A DNA stretch of 64,000 nucleotides from Beroe forskalii (lineage: Eukaryota > Ctenophora > Nuda > Beroida > Beroidae): NCBI GenBank assembly GCA_011033025.1, contig WFMF01000066.1:248001-312000 (forward strand), read 5' to 3'. This document shows positions 1-13,300 of the stretch, in pieces. Every line of letters starts with the position of its first letter. Within the stretch, counting starts at the first letter, position 1. Under the pieces are notes generated by a model. That model made no database searches. It was not told the origin of the DNA and saw only the letters and a program-made list of their open reading frames with translations. Made by a program: the position numbers and the translations under genes.

Positions 1-3000
1 GGGGATGCGACCAATTATTAGGAATCATCTGGACACTATTCATGTATCTAAGTATCTCATAGCAGCAGAATTATTGCCACAGCAGGCCGGTAGATTATCA
101 CTGTGGCCTCTATTTTCAAGTTCGCACAGAACTTCCTACCGTTCTGTCAGAAAATTGCCAGCGCAAGTTAAATGGGAGCGTGTTTATTTGTGACTCATGT
201 GGGCCTTTGATTTTGAAATGAATTATTTTCATTCGGGAATAGTACAAAGGAGAATCAACGTTAAAAGTCATGTTTATAGTTCGCCAATGCTCTTGAAGTT
301 AAGAAATGAGTAAAACTCACTCTATTGCCACTACCGATCACACATTTTAGCAAGTATGACAAGGTCACGTGTGAAGATCTTGCAAATGTATTCCGGCAGT
401 ATCACTCGATATTTATTCCGAAAAGTTTTTAGTTTTCTCTGAAACTAGTTTTTATTCCGACACTCTATAACTGAAACGTTATTTTAATAGGAAATGTATA
501 TAACTCGCGCGAGATGGTATCACCCAGTTATATTTCATCCCAAAAAATTCATGAATTTATTCTATTCTTTACTATATTGATGATGTACCTATCTTTCGTT
601 TTCTTTTACTATTTTCTCCCAAAGAATTCTCGAATCTTCATCGTCGATACAGTAACAGTATCTTTCACGCTATCTAGGTAGTGAATGTCACCGAATAGAG
701 ATAATTGAAATTTTGTCGTTTAATGCTCAATCACATGAAAACCTAATTAAAACCTATGCATGCCATCGACCTGTAGTGTACTTGTTATTGACGAATCCTG
801 TTAAAATTAAAAATAGGTCTCGCACAAACCGGATTTTGAAATACTTGTAAAAATTGGCAATGTTATTAGCATAATCAGTAATATCTTGGAAATATTATGA
901 TTGAAACTAGCATGATTTTGACCTCTTACCAACGTTAAAGTAATCAAAGGATCGATGGCCCATTTGCTCATGGGTGCAAATATTATGAAATTGCATTCAC
1001 TGCTCTGAGTCAGTGTGTATGTTATATGGTTATATTCCAGCCACTTCAGTATGCTGATTGGTAGTAGATTGATGTTTCTGGTGCCAAACGACAGTCAATT
1101 CGGGGGGAGGGGAACCCAAATAAACTCCGGGTGGATATGAAATGTGGCCTATTATGGGGTTAATTTTTCGCGGTTTATGGAGTTTGAGGGGCTTGAAGAC
1201 AGGACCATTTGTTATCTCGGTGTTTGACAGAAAAAGTGCCATTTTTTAGGAACTTTGTTGCTTTTCTGCAATTATGGCTAATGGGGTTTACTCTTTCGGA
1301 GTTTACGGGGATTAACAAAATTTCTTGAAGACGGTATCTTTTTTTGTTTCGATGTTTTCGGCTTTTTCGATGAAATTTGGTACATTCAAAAAAATGATCT
1401 CGCAAATTATATCCCCGCTAAACCCCTTATTGGATCTTTGGATGTGAAAAAAATGAAAACGGGGTTTAATTTTTCGTTGGCACGGGGGTTATCTGGGTTC
1501 CCCTCCTATTTTTGTCAAAGGTGTTTAAGGCTTGTAGGGTTCAAAAAATTTCTAGATGATTATCGTTTTATAATGTTGTTTAAGTTTTACTCATTTACCC
1601 CGTCGCTTCTTATTCCATTTGACTACGCCATTTGTTCAAAAATTTTCATCCTCTGGCTTTCCTCCTAATGAATTATGGTAGCTGGTACTCGTATGTAGTC
1701 TTAAAATTGATTATCTAACTTACCTTTTTGGTAGATTGGTGCCATCAGGCGTTTACAAAAGAACTCCCATACACAGTTCCTTGGGTTTGTCTACTGGTTC
1801 AGTTGATCCACCTGATTTGGTATCAGATACCACATTAAATAATAAAGTCTTATTTCTGATACCTTCCTACGGTTTGCCGCACTGTGAGTCTTATTCTGCT
1901 GCTGACAGCTACTCCTTCGGAACTGTCAGAATACTGATACTCCCGATATTGATATACTGAGCCGATATTGACATATACTGATATACTTCCCTGACCTGTT
2001 ACCGATACTGTCGGTACATTGATTCGTTCCAACTCTGAAACCACTGATGTGAAACGGGTGTGAGTGATGAGTAGTTTCTACGCTGTAGTAAACAGACTGC
2101 AGCTTCTTCGACAACACTCCCACCTGGAACAGGTCTTCAACGACGAGGGAAAAGTTCTTTTCGTGTACGTTCATTCTTGATTAATGTACCTTGATATTAT
2201 TATGCTTAATTTAATAATTTACCTCGATTTTATATTTTATCATAATTTCCACATATACCCATTTGGTCATATGATTACTTCTTTCTCAGCAACTTTACAA
2301 GTTTTGAAGATTTCGCCGGCTCAATGTAACGATTAGGTATCTCACTACCTCTCGCCAAAGTTGAAAATTAATTCACGTTAATAATGACAGGCCACCGTTG
2401 AAACCCTATTATTAAGTCAGCGATTGAGCATTCTGTTGCTGAATGCTGATTATCCTAGAACCATCCAGAAGTCGTAGAGTGACTGCACAAAGTCCTGGTA
2501 TTTTAAATCTCGAATTATTATCAAGCAAAAACAGTACACCACTGAAATGTCTCTGTAAGTAGCTATTTGAAATGGAACAAAAGAAGAAAGTAGGAGATTT
2601 GTTAATACGATTTTAAACTCTTTTGTTAAAAATGTTATCGTTGTTTATAAAAAGGCCATTGATGCAAATAATTGTATCTGATTTTACAAGTTATCAATGT
2701 TCATTATGCATGAATAGGGAGAGTTAAACATGGATCGCTACTAATTCGATGTGCATTTTAACGTTTAAACTGTGAGGTGGTCGTGGGAAGTCATCTGACC
2801 CAAGAACTGACTCTGTCTATGATTGAAGCAGGTCAATTGCCCTCTAACTATATCTCATGATGATGCGAGTAGGTCGGGCTTAAACCGGGGCAAAAGAATC
2901 AATTTGATGAAAGTCTTGAAGAAAATTTCATACAAAATAACTGAATCAGCTGACAACCAATACCGCTCGTTCAGAGCGCAATTTGGTAGATGGTTTTCTG

Positions 3001-4355
3001 TTGATTCCCAATATGTCCTTAGTCTAATGCCTATATTCTGCATCATTTCCTTATACTTGGTTCTTATTACTTGGTTCTGTGAGTCCGATCACAGACTGAC
3101 CAATCTACAGCTCTGTGAAATCAATTCAGCTTGTAAGTCCAACAGTGTTCTAAAAGTCATTAGCTCAAAACATTTTCTTTCAAATTAAAAAAGAACACAA
3201 TGGCATATCTGACATCTTCATCAAAATTTGACGTGATGACTTTGCTTCTCTCCTAGCAGCAGAATTAACAAGTACCACTTGATATCAACAAGAATTAAGA
3301 TTAAAGATAAAGATATGACTTCGTTACATAGACTTTGCCGTAATTTTTAGTCGGCCTCTCGGCTTAGCATTCAGACTTCAGTAGACGATATCTGATTCAA
3401 GTTTTACGTTATGGCGACAGCCGACAACTAGTGGCATTCACAAAGGAGAGGACCTAAGCAGTGGCATATAATTTTATATTTCTGGTGAGGGGGTGCTTTG
3501 CTTTTGTATCTCTGCCAATCGCCAATGTCAAAGTTCCAATTAATTGGCAGCTGTTGGCAGTGCAGCTGTAGTGTAGCAGTTGCTACCCAGCTGCTTATAT
3601 AAGTGGTGCTTCTCAATACTCATTTCATAGATTAAATAAACAAAATTTCTCGGGCAGAGTAAAATGTCGACAACTATTCGCCGTACGAATAATGCTCGTA
3701 CAATGTTAAAACGTGCACGATAAAATTCAATAGACTCTCTCTCTGGTGTTTCTCAACGTGCTCCTATGCTCTGGGGGGAGGAAGAGTCAGCAGGCAGTTG
3801 TTTTGTAAATACTGTGGTTGCTGATCACGTTACACTGAAGTAGCTTCCGTACTGGTTTCTAATCGTGCGACTAACCTGACATGCAGCAAAAACCAAATAC
3901 GGTGTAAATCATTGTGGCGACTCACTGACTCATTGACACGGCCAGGCTTTTTGATTCCGTTTATAAATCTTGCTTATGATAACCGTGAGGTATAGTGAAA
4001 TGTGATCAGGCATCTTTTGGTGATTCTGTTAGAACTTACAACTTGGTCATAAAGTTACATTTTTGGGACTCGTATCCGTATTATTTGCATTTGGTGATTT
4101 GGGGTTACTCATTTCATGGATGGTAATAGTTTGCTTGCTAGAATCAGGTGGTCCTCTGCAATCCAGAGGTAGGTTTTGTTGATTAATGGGTTAAAGAATA
4201 GTGGTGGGTTTGAGGGTTTTCCCTTTCAACGAAGGATAGGAATTTGAACGCATTGAAATCTATAGTCATTCTAAGAATCGAATGTTCACCTAAATTACAG
4301 TGAGACAGTGGGATTTATCTGAATGAACCCCTCCCCACAAACATTCCTTCCCCAG
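1..4355. other. Intergenic region, no recognisable gene
   Basis: AT-rich sequence with short open frames only. The longest, 121 codons at 2823-3188, has one hydrophobic stretch but no family resemblance I can name. The first exon of the BTB-Kelch gene, with its start codon, should lie here or further upstream but I could not locate it: the frame of the exon at 4356 runs into a stop at 4324-4326. Confidence 0.5.
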
Positions 4356-7300
4356 GTTACGCTCAGTGGTATCATCAGATGGGTTACTAAGGGAGTACAA
4401 CTCAGAGAAACATGCCAGACAGCTTCTGGATGGAGTGGGGGACATCTTCCAAGCCAGGCAGTTCACAGATGTCATCATAAAGATAAATCATACAGAGATC
4501 AAGGCGCACAAGTGAGTAGGGTTTGTATTCAAAGACCTTCAATTGAAGCAAGTTGCAATCCAACATCTATCAGAGTATCAGCATTCATAATATTGTTTTA
4601 AGGATCAGCCAGCATCCTAAACCTTACTTCAGTCTAATCAATTTGACTCATTTTTCTTCAATCATGTTGGTACCTTGAAATAGCTCAGCAAAACGAGTAA
4701 ATTCCAATATGTCGGAATGTTGAATATCCACAAGGTTGTGCTATCAGCGAGCTCCAAGTACTTCAGAGCCATGTTCACTAACGATCTGAAGGAGGGTCAA
4801 ACAGATGTGGTGGAACTGAAGGACATGGATGAGGGATCAGTCAACAAGGTAATGGAGCTCAGGGGATTTCATGATACATTGAATTCAGAGACGGGATAGG
4901 GGATGCTAGGTGGGAAGGTACTTGAGATGCAGGGCTGTGATTCCTTCCCCACTATATATGCATCCCAAATGATTAACCCCACCACCCCCGCCACCCTCCC
5001 AGGTGATTAACTTCATGTACACGGGGAGGATACAGATAGTGACGGACGGGGTGGAGAACCTGCTCAACGTGGCGGACATGTTTGATATCCAGGAGGTGAG
5101 GGAGGCCTGCACTGACACCCTCATCAGGAACCTCTGTCCTGAGAACTGCATCAGTGAGTAGCGTACCTCTTACTCATTTGATCTATTTGTTTTTATGTCA
5201 GCGTACTCCCTGTGATTTTTATTCGAGCAAATTTCATCTAGATCACTGCTAATGGTGAGTAAAATGTGAAATTTAATGTCTCAAATTTTGCTTTATGAAT
5301 CATTCAAGTATTCACTTAGTTCTCTATAAGAATCGTTCTCACTCTTTTAGGTATGGTGAACCTGGCTTCAGCTCACAATCTGAACGCCCTTTCTAAAGCG
5401 GCGCTGAAGTATGCCCACGAGAATGTGGAAACAGTGCTGCAGTCCCAGGAGTTCCTCAAGTCACCCATTACCCAGGTGCAGTTTCACACCGTAACAATGC
5501 TGGTTGGAACTGGTTGTTTTATTAATGCTGAAACAAACAAAAACAACTCATTAAACTCATCCCAAAATAATACAATTATTAATTAATGTACACGTTTTAC
5601 ACTTGACCACACTCCCACAAGTTTTTATAATGTGAAATGCTCAAATATGAAACAACAATTAATTGTTACTGGGACTGTGGCTCAGCCCTGAAAAGCTGAA
5701 ACTCTGAAAGTTTGAGCTTTCGCTAGCTTTGTTACGGAGGGTCGACTTGGGTCGAGGGAATAGGGGGTGATATATGGTAAAGTATTGGTTACAAACTGGT
5801 GGTAGACTTGTGGTAGACTCCGATTTTCTTATTATCTGCAAACCGATATATCCCTTCTGAATATGTTCCGAGCCATTTCTGACAGCTCCTTCTTCCTTGA
5901 GAATATAATGAGCGGATCCAGGGCTGAAGTTAGGATGGGGATCCAGGCAAAGATTATTTCTCGTGTGTTAAAAGTGAGGGCTCCCCACTGAACGAATCCA
6001 ATGAGTAGTATAGTGAGCATGTAAGGTAAGTTCATCAGCATGACAGTGACAGCACTGTCCAGATATTTCTCTGCAGTAGTTGGGTTGCTTCTCTTCTGTA
6101 GGAGCAACCCTCCCACTGTAAGCAAGGAAGACACCACCCCTGCAACACAATGCACCAAATACGAGTAGAAACAGATGTGCTCCATCAGACCCATCAAGTG
6201 ACGCATGTACGGAGTGACGGGTCGCACCATGGCGTCCAGGACATAGTAAGTTCCATTAGCACCCACCATGTAGAGGGCGTGGAATGCCAGGTAGGAGTAG
6301 ACAGCTTTGTTTGGAATGTTGGAGAACGGCAGACACACTTTCCACAGTCTGGTTACAGCTAGTGTAGCTGTCATGAACTGGGAGATGCAGCCAAAGACAC
6401 AGGATATGGGCCGGACGTGGAGGAGAACTGTGCTGGAACTGGAGTGCACCGTCGGGCTGGGGTTAGAGTGGGTCAGTGGAGCAGACGATGTGAGAGTTAA
6501 ATTCTAGCAGGTCAATCAGTCAGTAAATCTTCCGGCCTACCGACCTCAAGCTTCTACCTCAGGTATTGAAAACAACATTTTGACAAATAAATCAATCAAT
6601 CAGTCAGTCAGTCAGTCAGTGACTTGTGAAGTGTGTATCTAAGTCTAACCTGAACATCATATAGGCGTAGACAAGCGGAGTGATGATGTTGGTAAAGAAG
6701 TCGCACACAGCCAGCATTTGGAAGAGCTGTTTGACCCTACTCCTCTGTTTCTGATAGCAGTAAAGAAGGAGAGGGTTGAGGGAGGTGGAAATGAGGAACG
6801 CGCTCAAGAAGAGGATCCCCACCACATAGTTTACTCCAGTCTCAATTCCACTCAACTCATAGTCTGGGCCTGGCATTGGGGAAGAGGGCAAGTCTTTGTC
6901 ATGGTACCCAAAGAGGTATATGTCTTGAGGGAACACTACCTTCCAAAACACTATCATCTTCAGACCATACTGATACCTAAGAGATACACTGGTTTGAGTA
7001 GTTTGGTAAGATATGTCTATTTGACTAAGAAATAACCATTGTAGCTGATAAGGCAATCCAATTGAGAAGAAGGCAAATCAAGGCAAATACCATTGAAAAG
7101 TCATAAAATCTTGTCTGGCGAACACTACAGATCTGACAAATAAGTGAGCTATATTAAAAAAAACTCATCTTAAGTGTCAAATAGAATTTGTCATGAAATA
7201 TGTGAAGTTAACTGCTCGATAATTTGCTTTAAAAAAGTGATTTCTGAATGGCACAATTTTTTTTACTTGGAAAACAAGTCAATCAAGCACTATGCAGTTA

Positions 7301-10300
7301 TTGACTGGAATTTGATTTCCTCGTATTTGAAACTTTACAACGCAAGTTATTACAATCAAATTTGAGAATGGACTTCTTAGGATGTATTTTAATCTACGAA
7401 CTACAGTACAAAAGACAAAAGTGCTGCAGTCCGAGCCATCCATATCTTTTTGTCAATACGAAGATATATACGAAGATCTAAAATTCTAGTTGATAACTGC
7501 CTCTCTGATTTTATGTCCAACTAAACCAAAGTTATTAAAAAAAGGCAAAAAACAGGGGCCGGTCAAATTAAAGGCCAGTATATTTAGGTCAAATGAAAGT
7601 TTTATGATTAGCCTTTTATTCTCGTGAACGTCATTAATAACATAATATTGCAATATCCGACCCATCCATATAAGATCTTTTTTTGGTGCAATTTATGAAG
7701 TATAAATGGGTTTTAATGGCCATTTTAGACAAAAATCCTTGGTCTGATGACCACCAAAAAAATTTTTGTCCAAGGGGCCGGCTAAAACGGTTCAAAATTG
7801 ATCCGTTTTTGTCCATACTAAAAAAAAAACTAAATAAACTATTAAGGTATTTGATTTATGCCGAATTTTCGGGCACCGCCCCATACCCTCTTATGTGACG
7901 TGCGAAATGTCCACTCTGGCCGGCACAAATAAAATAAGTGAAGGTCAATATGATCTTTAATATAAAATGAATTCACACGTGAATTATGTTTGTGCCGGCC
8001 GCACACCATTAAATTTGAGCTTGCCAAGATGATATCAAGAGAAACGAAGGCTAAGCCGTGCTAAGTCGCGCCGTTGCTATGGATACAGATATTCTGCACG
8101 TGCAGATTATGATCAGCTCTATGCGAATGCTTTCTGATACGTTGTTGATTGCTGCGTTTTAGCGGTGAAAACAACGACATCTTTACTGTTTTTCATTTGA
8201 AATTCAAGCTCTGGAAATAGAGAACGGGTATGGCTGGCATCGTGGAGGCTATTTCCGTTAGCAAATCTTCATAAATCTGTGACTGACGTCGGTCGATTTA
8301 AATCAATGCTGAGTTGATGGTAACGGAAGGATGTGAATTTACAGCAATTTAAGATTGAACAAAATAAAGATAAAATTGAATCGAAATTGGGACTAGCACA
8401 TTGCGATTTTGGAATACTGCTCTTGGCGTAAATCAATGCTTTGATTCAACGTTCAGTATGAGTACGATACTCGGTTTTAATTTTCAGATTTAAATTCATC
8501 ATACAAGAGCAAATTATAATGATCAAAACATGCACGGTCCTGCATTACTAAAAGTAACCAAAGAATAATGGTAAATTCTGTTCCTTCATAAACTTTTTGA
8601 GAGCTTATTATTTGGTCATGTATTATCTAGCAGGCCCAACGGGCCTTTCTAGTATATTCATGATAAAGCTCTAGTTTCTGATTAAGCAAACAAGAACACC
8701 GCCTCACACAATAGAATTGTGTATTAATAACGATAACAATGCATATGAGATGAATTCGCCTTGTTCCATGTCGTTCACACTTCCAGACCTTATCGTAAGC
8801 TTTATGTACATTGCCTTATGCCAATGGAGTCATAAATCAATCGTATTTTGCATGGACAATCTACCAGTCTTTTAGGTAGTCACTAGATGAAGATAATTTA
8901 TCTCTTTTGCCTATGACTTTATCGAAATATCTACAAGCTACAGCTCCTAACACGAGTACTACAGTCTAAAGCATATTCTAAACTAACTACATCCAAACGC
9001 AAACCAGCACTGGGAAATGATTGAATACCCTAACTGAAACGAAACGTTAATTAACCGTGAAATAAAACAAAAGAGCAAAAGCGTTGAAACAACGCCTTCA
9101 CACACCACAATCCACATACCAACATACCAATATACCATCACTAGTACATCAAAAGGGTGTCCTACTGTAAGCGCCTGGTAATATTTCAAATAATATTACT
9201 AATATTAGTAATGTTGCTGAATTAATCCAGTAAAATATTCCTCGTGAAAGTCATTTACCTTATAACCCAGCAACCTAGATTGTTTCCTAGCAACAATACT
9301 GGTAACCTTTTGAAGAGTTTATGAACAGCATCGGGACTCGGGAGCAACCTTCACTTCCGTCTCATACTCACAAGGTTCTAGATTTTCTGGCTATTAGCTA
9401 ACGTTATTTGCAGGTCAAAGCGTTGCTGTCCAGTGAGGAACTGAACGTTAAATCAGAACTAACAGTTTTTGATGGGGTCCTCAGCTGGATTAAACATGAC
9501 AAGGTGAATAGTTAGAAGTAAAACTACTCTCAATAAACGACATGGGACTGTGAAAATGATTTTCAACGCGTGGGTCAATTGCAGTATGTTTTCCTTTTTA
9601 TCTGAACTCTGAGGCCTACTGATTCACAGCTTCAGAAAATGAACAATAATTAAGACAGCATTCTCTAATCGATTGATTTACAGGGCTCAAGACAACATTT
9701 CATCGAGGAGCTCTTCAGTCTCATTCGTCTTTCAATCATTCCAGTTGCAGACCTTATTGAGAGGGTATCAAATGAGGATGTCATCAATACTAATACCAAG
9801 TGAGTCTGAAATGTTTGCTGTTATTATATTCAACAATGCCATGCAAGGTTGTATCTATAGCTATGGTTGTAGTTATGTTATCAACTGATCAGTCTAGAAA
9901 AAGTATTACAAAAAAAGTAACTTGGTAACACTTACAATCACTATGTTACCACTGGTAAATTGGTAACACTAAAGCACCAACAGTTATTGCCTTTGTACAT
10001 TTGTAAGTTTTAACCAATATTCCACTTCCTAGGTGTCGTGACATGCTTAACGCAGCTATGGAAGAGTACCATCAAAGTCTGAAGAATCCCACGACCAGGA
10101 AACCCAGTCGTATTGGCGCCAAAGCTGGGCACCTCTTCTGTCTAGGGGAGAAGGTGCTGAAAGCAGGGTGGAGGTGTACCATAGCAACGTCAACAGGTAA
10201 CTATAGTAACAGGTAACCATAGCAACAGTAACAGGTAGCCATAGCAACAGTAACAGGTAACCATAGCAACAGTAACAGGTAACCATAGCAACAGTAACAG

Positions 10301-13300
10301 GTAGCCATAGTAACAGGTAACCATAGCAACGTCAACAGGTAACCATAGTAACAGTAACAGGTAACCATAGCAACGTCAACAGGTAACACAGTAACAGGTA
10401 ACCATAGCAACAGTAACAGGTAGCCATAGCAACAGTAACAGGTAACCATAGCAACAGTAACAGGTAACCATAGCAACAGTAACAGGTAACCATAGCAACA
10501 GTAACAGGTAACCATAGTAACAGTAACAGGTAACCATAGCAACTTCAACAGGTAACACAGTAACAAGTAACCATAGCAACAGTAACAGGTAACCATTGTA
10601 ACAGGTAACCATTGTAACAGGTAACCATAGCAACGTCAACAGGTAACACAGTAACAGGTAACCATAGCAACGTCAACAGGTAACCATAGTAACAGGTAAC
10701 CATAGCAACGCCAACAGGTAACCATAGCACCGTCAACAGGTAGCCATAGTAACATTAAGATGGACCAGTTCATCAAATGCTGTTACTTTGACTAAATACA
10801 AGATTCCAAAGCGAAGTTGCCTTAATGGTAGCTACACTAACAAGTTAACCTTCAGATGGGAACGTGGTAAAGTGGACATGTTGGTAGGCAGATCAGGTGC
10901 CATGGCAGTGGCACACTCGGGAAAGCACATATTCATCATAGGTCAGTGATTTGGCTACATATAAATGACCAATATCAGTCAGGGGCAGCTGTATTCGTTT
11001 ACTAAACTAGCTATATCTGAATAATGTAAACTTCACACAAATCAGCAACATCTTATTAGTTTGTAGTTACTTCTTGTAATTGGTTCAAGCAAATAAACAC
11101 GAATCAATCACAAATGCAAATAGAGATGAAAGAGTTGCATTGATCGGTGAAACTTGAAGTCAGTAATCGCACGTATTGAAGTTTCAATTTCACTATCAGT
11201 ACCAAGTTCAGCAATCTAAACACAGTACTTGGCAATAAATCAATTATTCCAAAGAGCCTCAGGAATCAATCATTTCCTGATTCATTGCAGAGCACCTGCA
11301 TTAAATTAGTAATTACATATTTATTCGACATATTTTGCATAGATTTAATTTGACTTGAATATATTATAAGGTCCTAGCCTTAAATCTCAACATAAATCTG
11401 TCGTAAATTCGTTGCACCTGTCTTGAATTAGTGAATTTACAGATCTTAGCAACGTTGAGACTTATTGACCTATTATTGACACCAGTGTGATTTCAGGAGG
11501 GCAGGACAAGAGGAAACGGCCGCTAAACTCAGTGGATGTCTACGATATCAGAATGAAGAACTGGAAATCTCTGTCTTCCATGTACGTAGTAGTGTGTCTT
11601 ATGCTTTACTTATTTACTTATTTACTTATACTTATAAGCTTATACTTACTTTACTTTTACTTAACACTGTTCTAACGTTATACTTAACAACCTATGAACT
11701 ACAACATAGCCCCAGCGGAATCACTCCTACCTAAATCCTAACTCTTGCATAATTCATAATTGCCCAATGCCCAAGCAGTTCAAGAACCCTTTAAAATCGA
11801 ATTACTTAACAGCTTTCAATGCCCTACCACTCCATACAAATACATACTTGATGCTAATACATAGTCATTGCAATATTCTAAGTGAGTACTGAGTGAGTGG
11901 GGCTTGAAATCATTGCCACCCTCCATTCCTCCATAATTCACACAATGATTAGCAACGATCACCATAAGAGGATATATATAGTTCTAGATCCCGCAAGATG
12001 CGCGGGAAACCATCATCTGTCTTAGATATCATCTTACATATAATGGAGTTTTAGTGTGTTATAATTATTATCCTAGTAGCAGCCTGAACTGGTAATGGAA
12101 TTCAGCTTTTCGCAATCTTGCATGGTGAACAAGTTACTGTGGTCACTATTCCATACGATTTATTAAGAGAACGGCATTGTTTCAACCCACCATTCAGCTC
12201 CAAACCTGCAATAGTTCTTGGCCTTGTGGTTACAATTGTTTTGATTCGACTTCAAGCATGTGGCCACAGGAAACTTGAGACTTGAGATATGCATTGAAGG
12301 AAACAACAAAAGATATTTAGTTATAGTGAATACTGAATGTCAGTGAATCGAATCAATAGCCATACATCAGAAAACCGCATACTCAAATTGACCCATGACC
12401 ACAGCTATATTAATCATCGCAGAATAAAATTCCCCGTGTGGTTACTGGTTAAATAAGTTGATAGATGAGCTCTAGAATTAGATAAGATAAGCCTCCACTC
12501 AGTACCGCAGGCTCGAAGAGCGTGGCGTGTGTACTAAACGAATTCTAGAATTTGATAAGTTTTCACTGACCACTTTCTGCCGCATGTTTGAGCAGCGTGT
12601 GTATGGGGCAGCAGCAATAATCGAGGGTAACATCTACGTGGGCGGCGGTAGCTTTGACCGGACAGTCCTGATGACGGGAGAATCCTACAACATCGACACG
12701 GACATGTGGCACCGCATGGCCTCCATGACGCAGCCGCGCGCGCGGTGCGGCTGCGCGACGGTGGACGGTCACATGTACGTGGTGGGGGGACACGACGGCG
12801 TCAGGGACCTCGATAGCATATCCAGGTATGTTAAGTTAAGATGTTAAGGTTAATGGTGTTCGTTAGTCTGTTAGTGAATGACTGAAGGTTTATTTTTAAG
12901 CAAATGGGCATGTGATGAGGCTCTGTTAAATTAATAATTATCATAAATTTTATTTTCATTCGGTGAACCTCCTGGTGACAGCCATTTATTTACATCTCAA
13001 ATCCATGGAACAGACAAGACTCCAATGAACTTCTTCACTCGAAGATCCCCATCTTGAATCTATGTCCCCATAAATGTAAATCTCCCCAATTAGTTTCTAA
13101 CTCTATGGGGTCCTGCCCCCCTAGGGGGTGTAGTCCCATGATATCTGTACATCTCCCCCAATTATTTTCTAACTCTCACGACACCCCTCCAGGTACTCCC
13201 CTGAAACTGACGCGTGGACTGACCTGACTCCCATGAAGTATGGTAGAAATGGGTGCGCTGTCGGAGCTGTGGAGAGCCATCACCAGATTTATAACGCGTC

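Noticed and set aside
2823-3188. 121-codon plus-strand frame with a hydrophobic stretch
   Set aside because: No family resemblance, no splice context, and an opposite-strand frame of similar quality.
10056-10736. Minus-strand frames rich in VTCYCCYGYLLLL
   Set aside because: They are translations of the intronic minisatellite.
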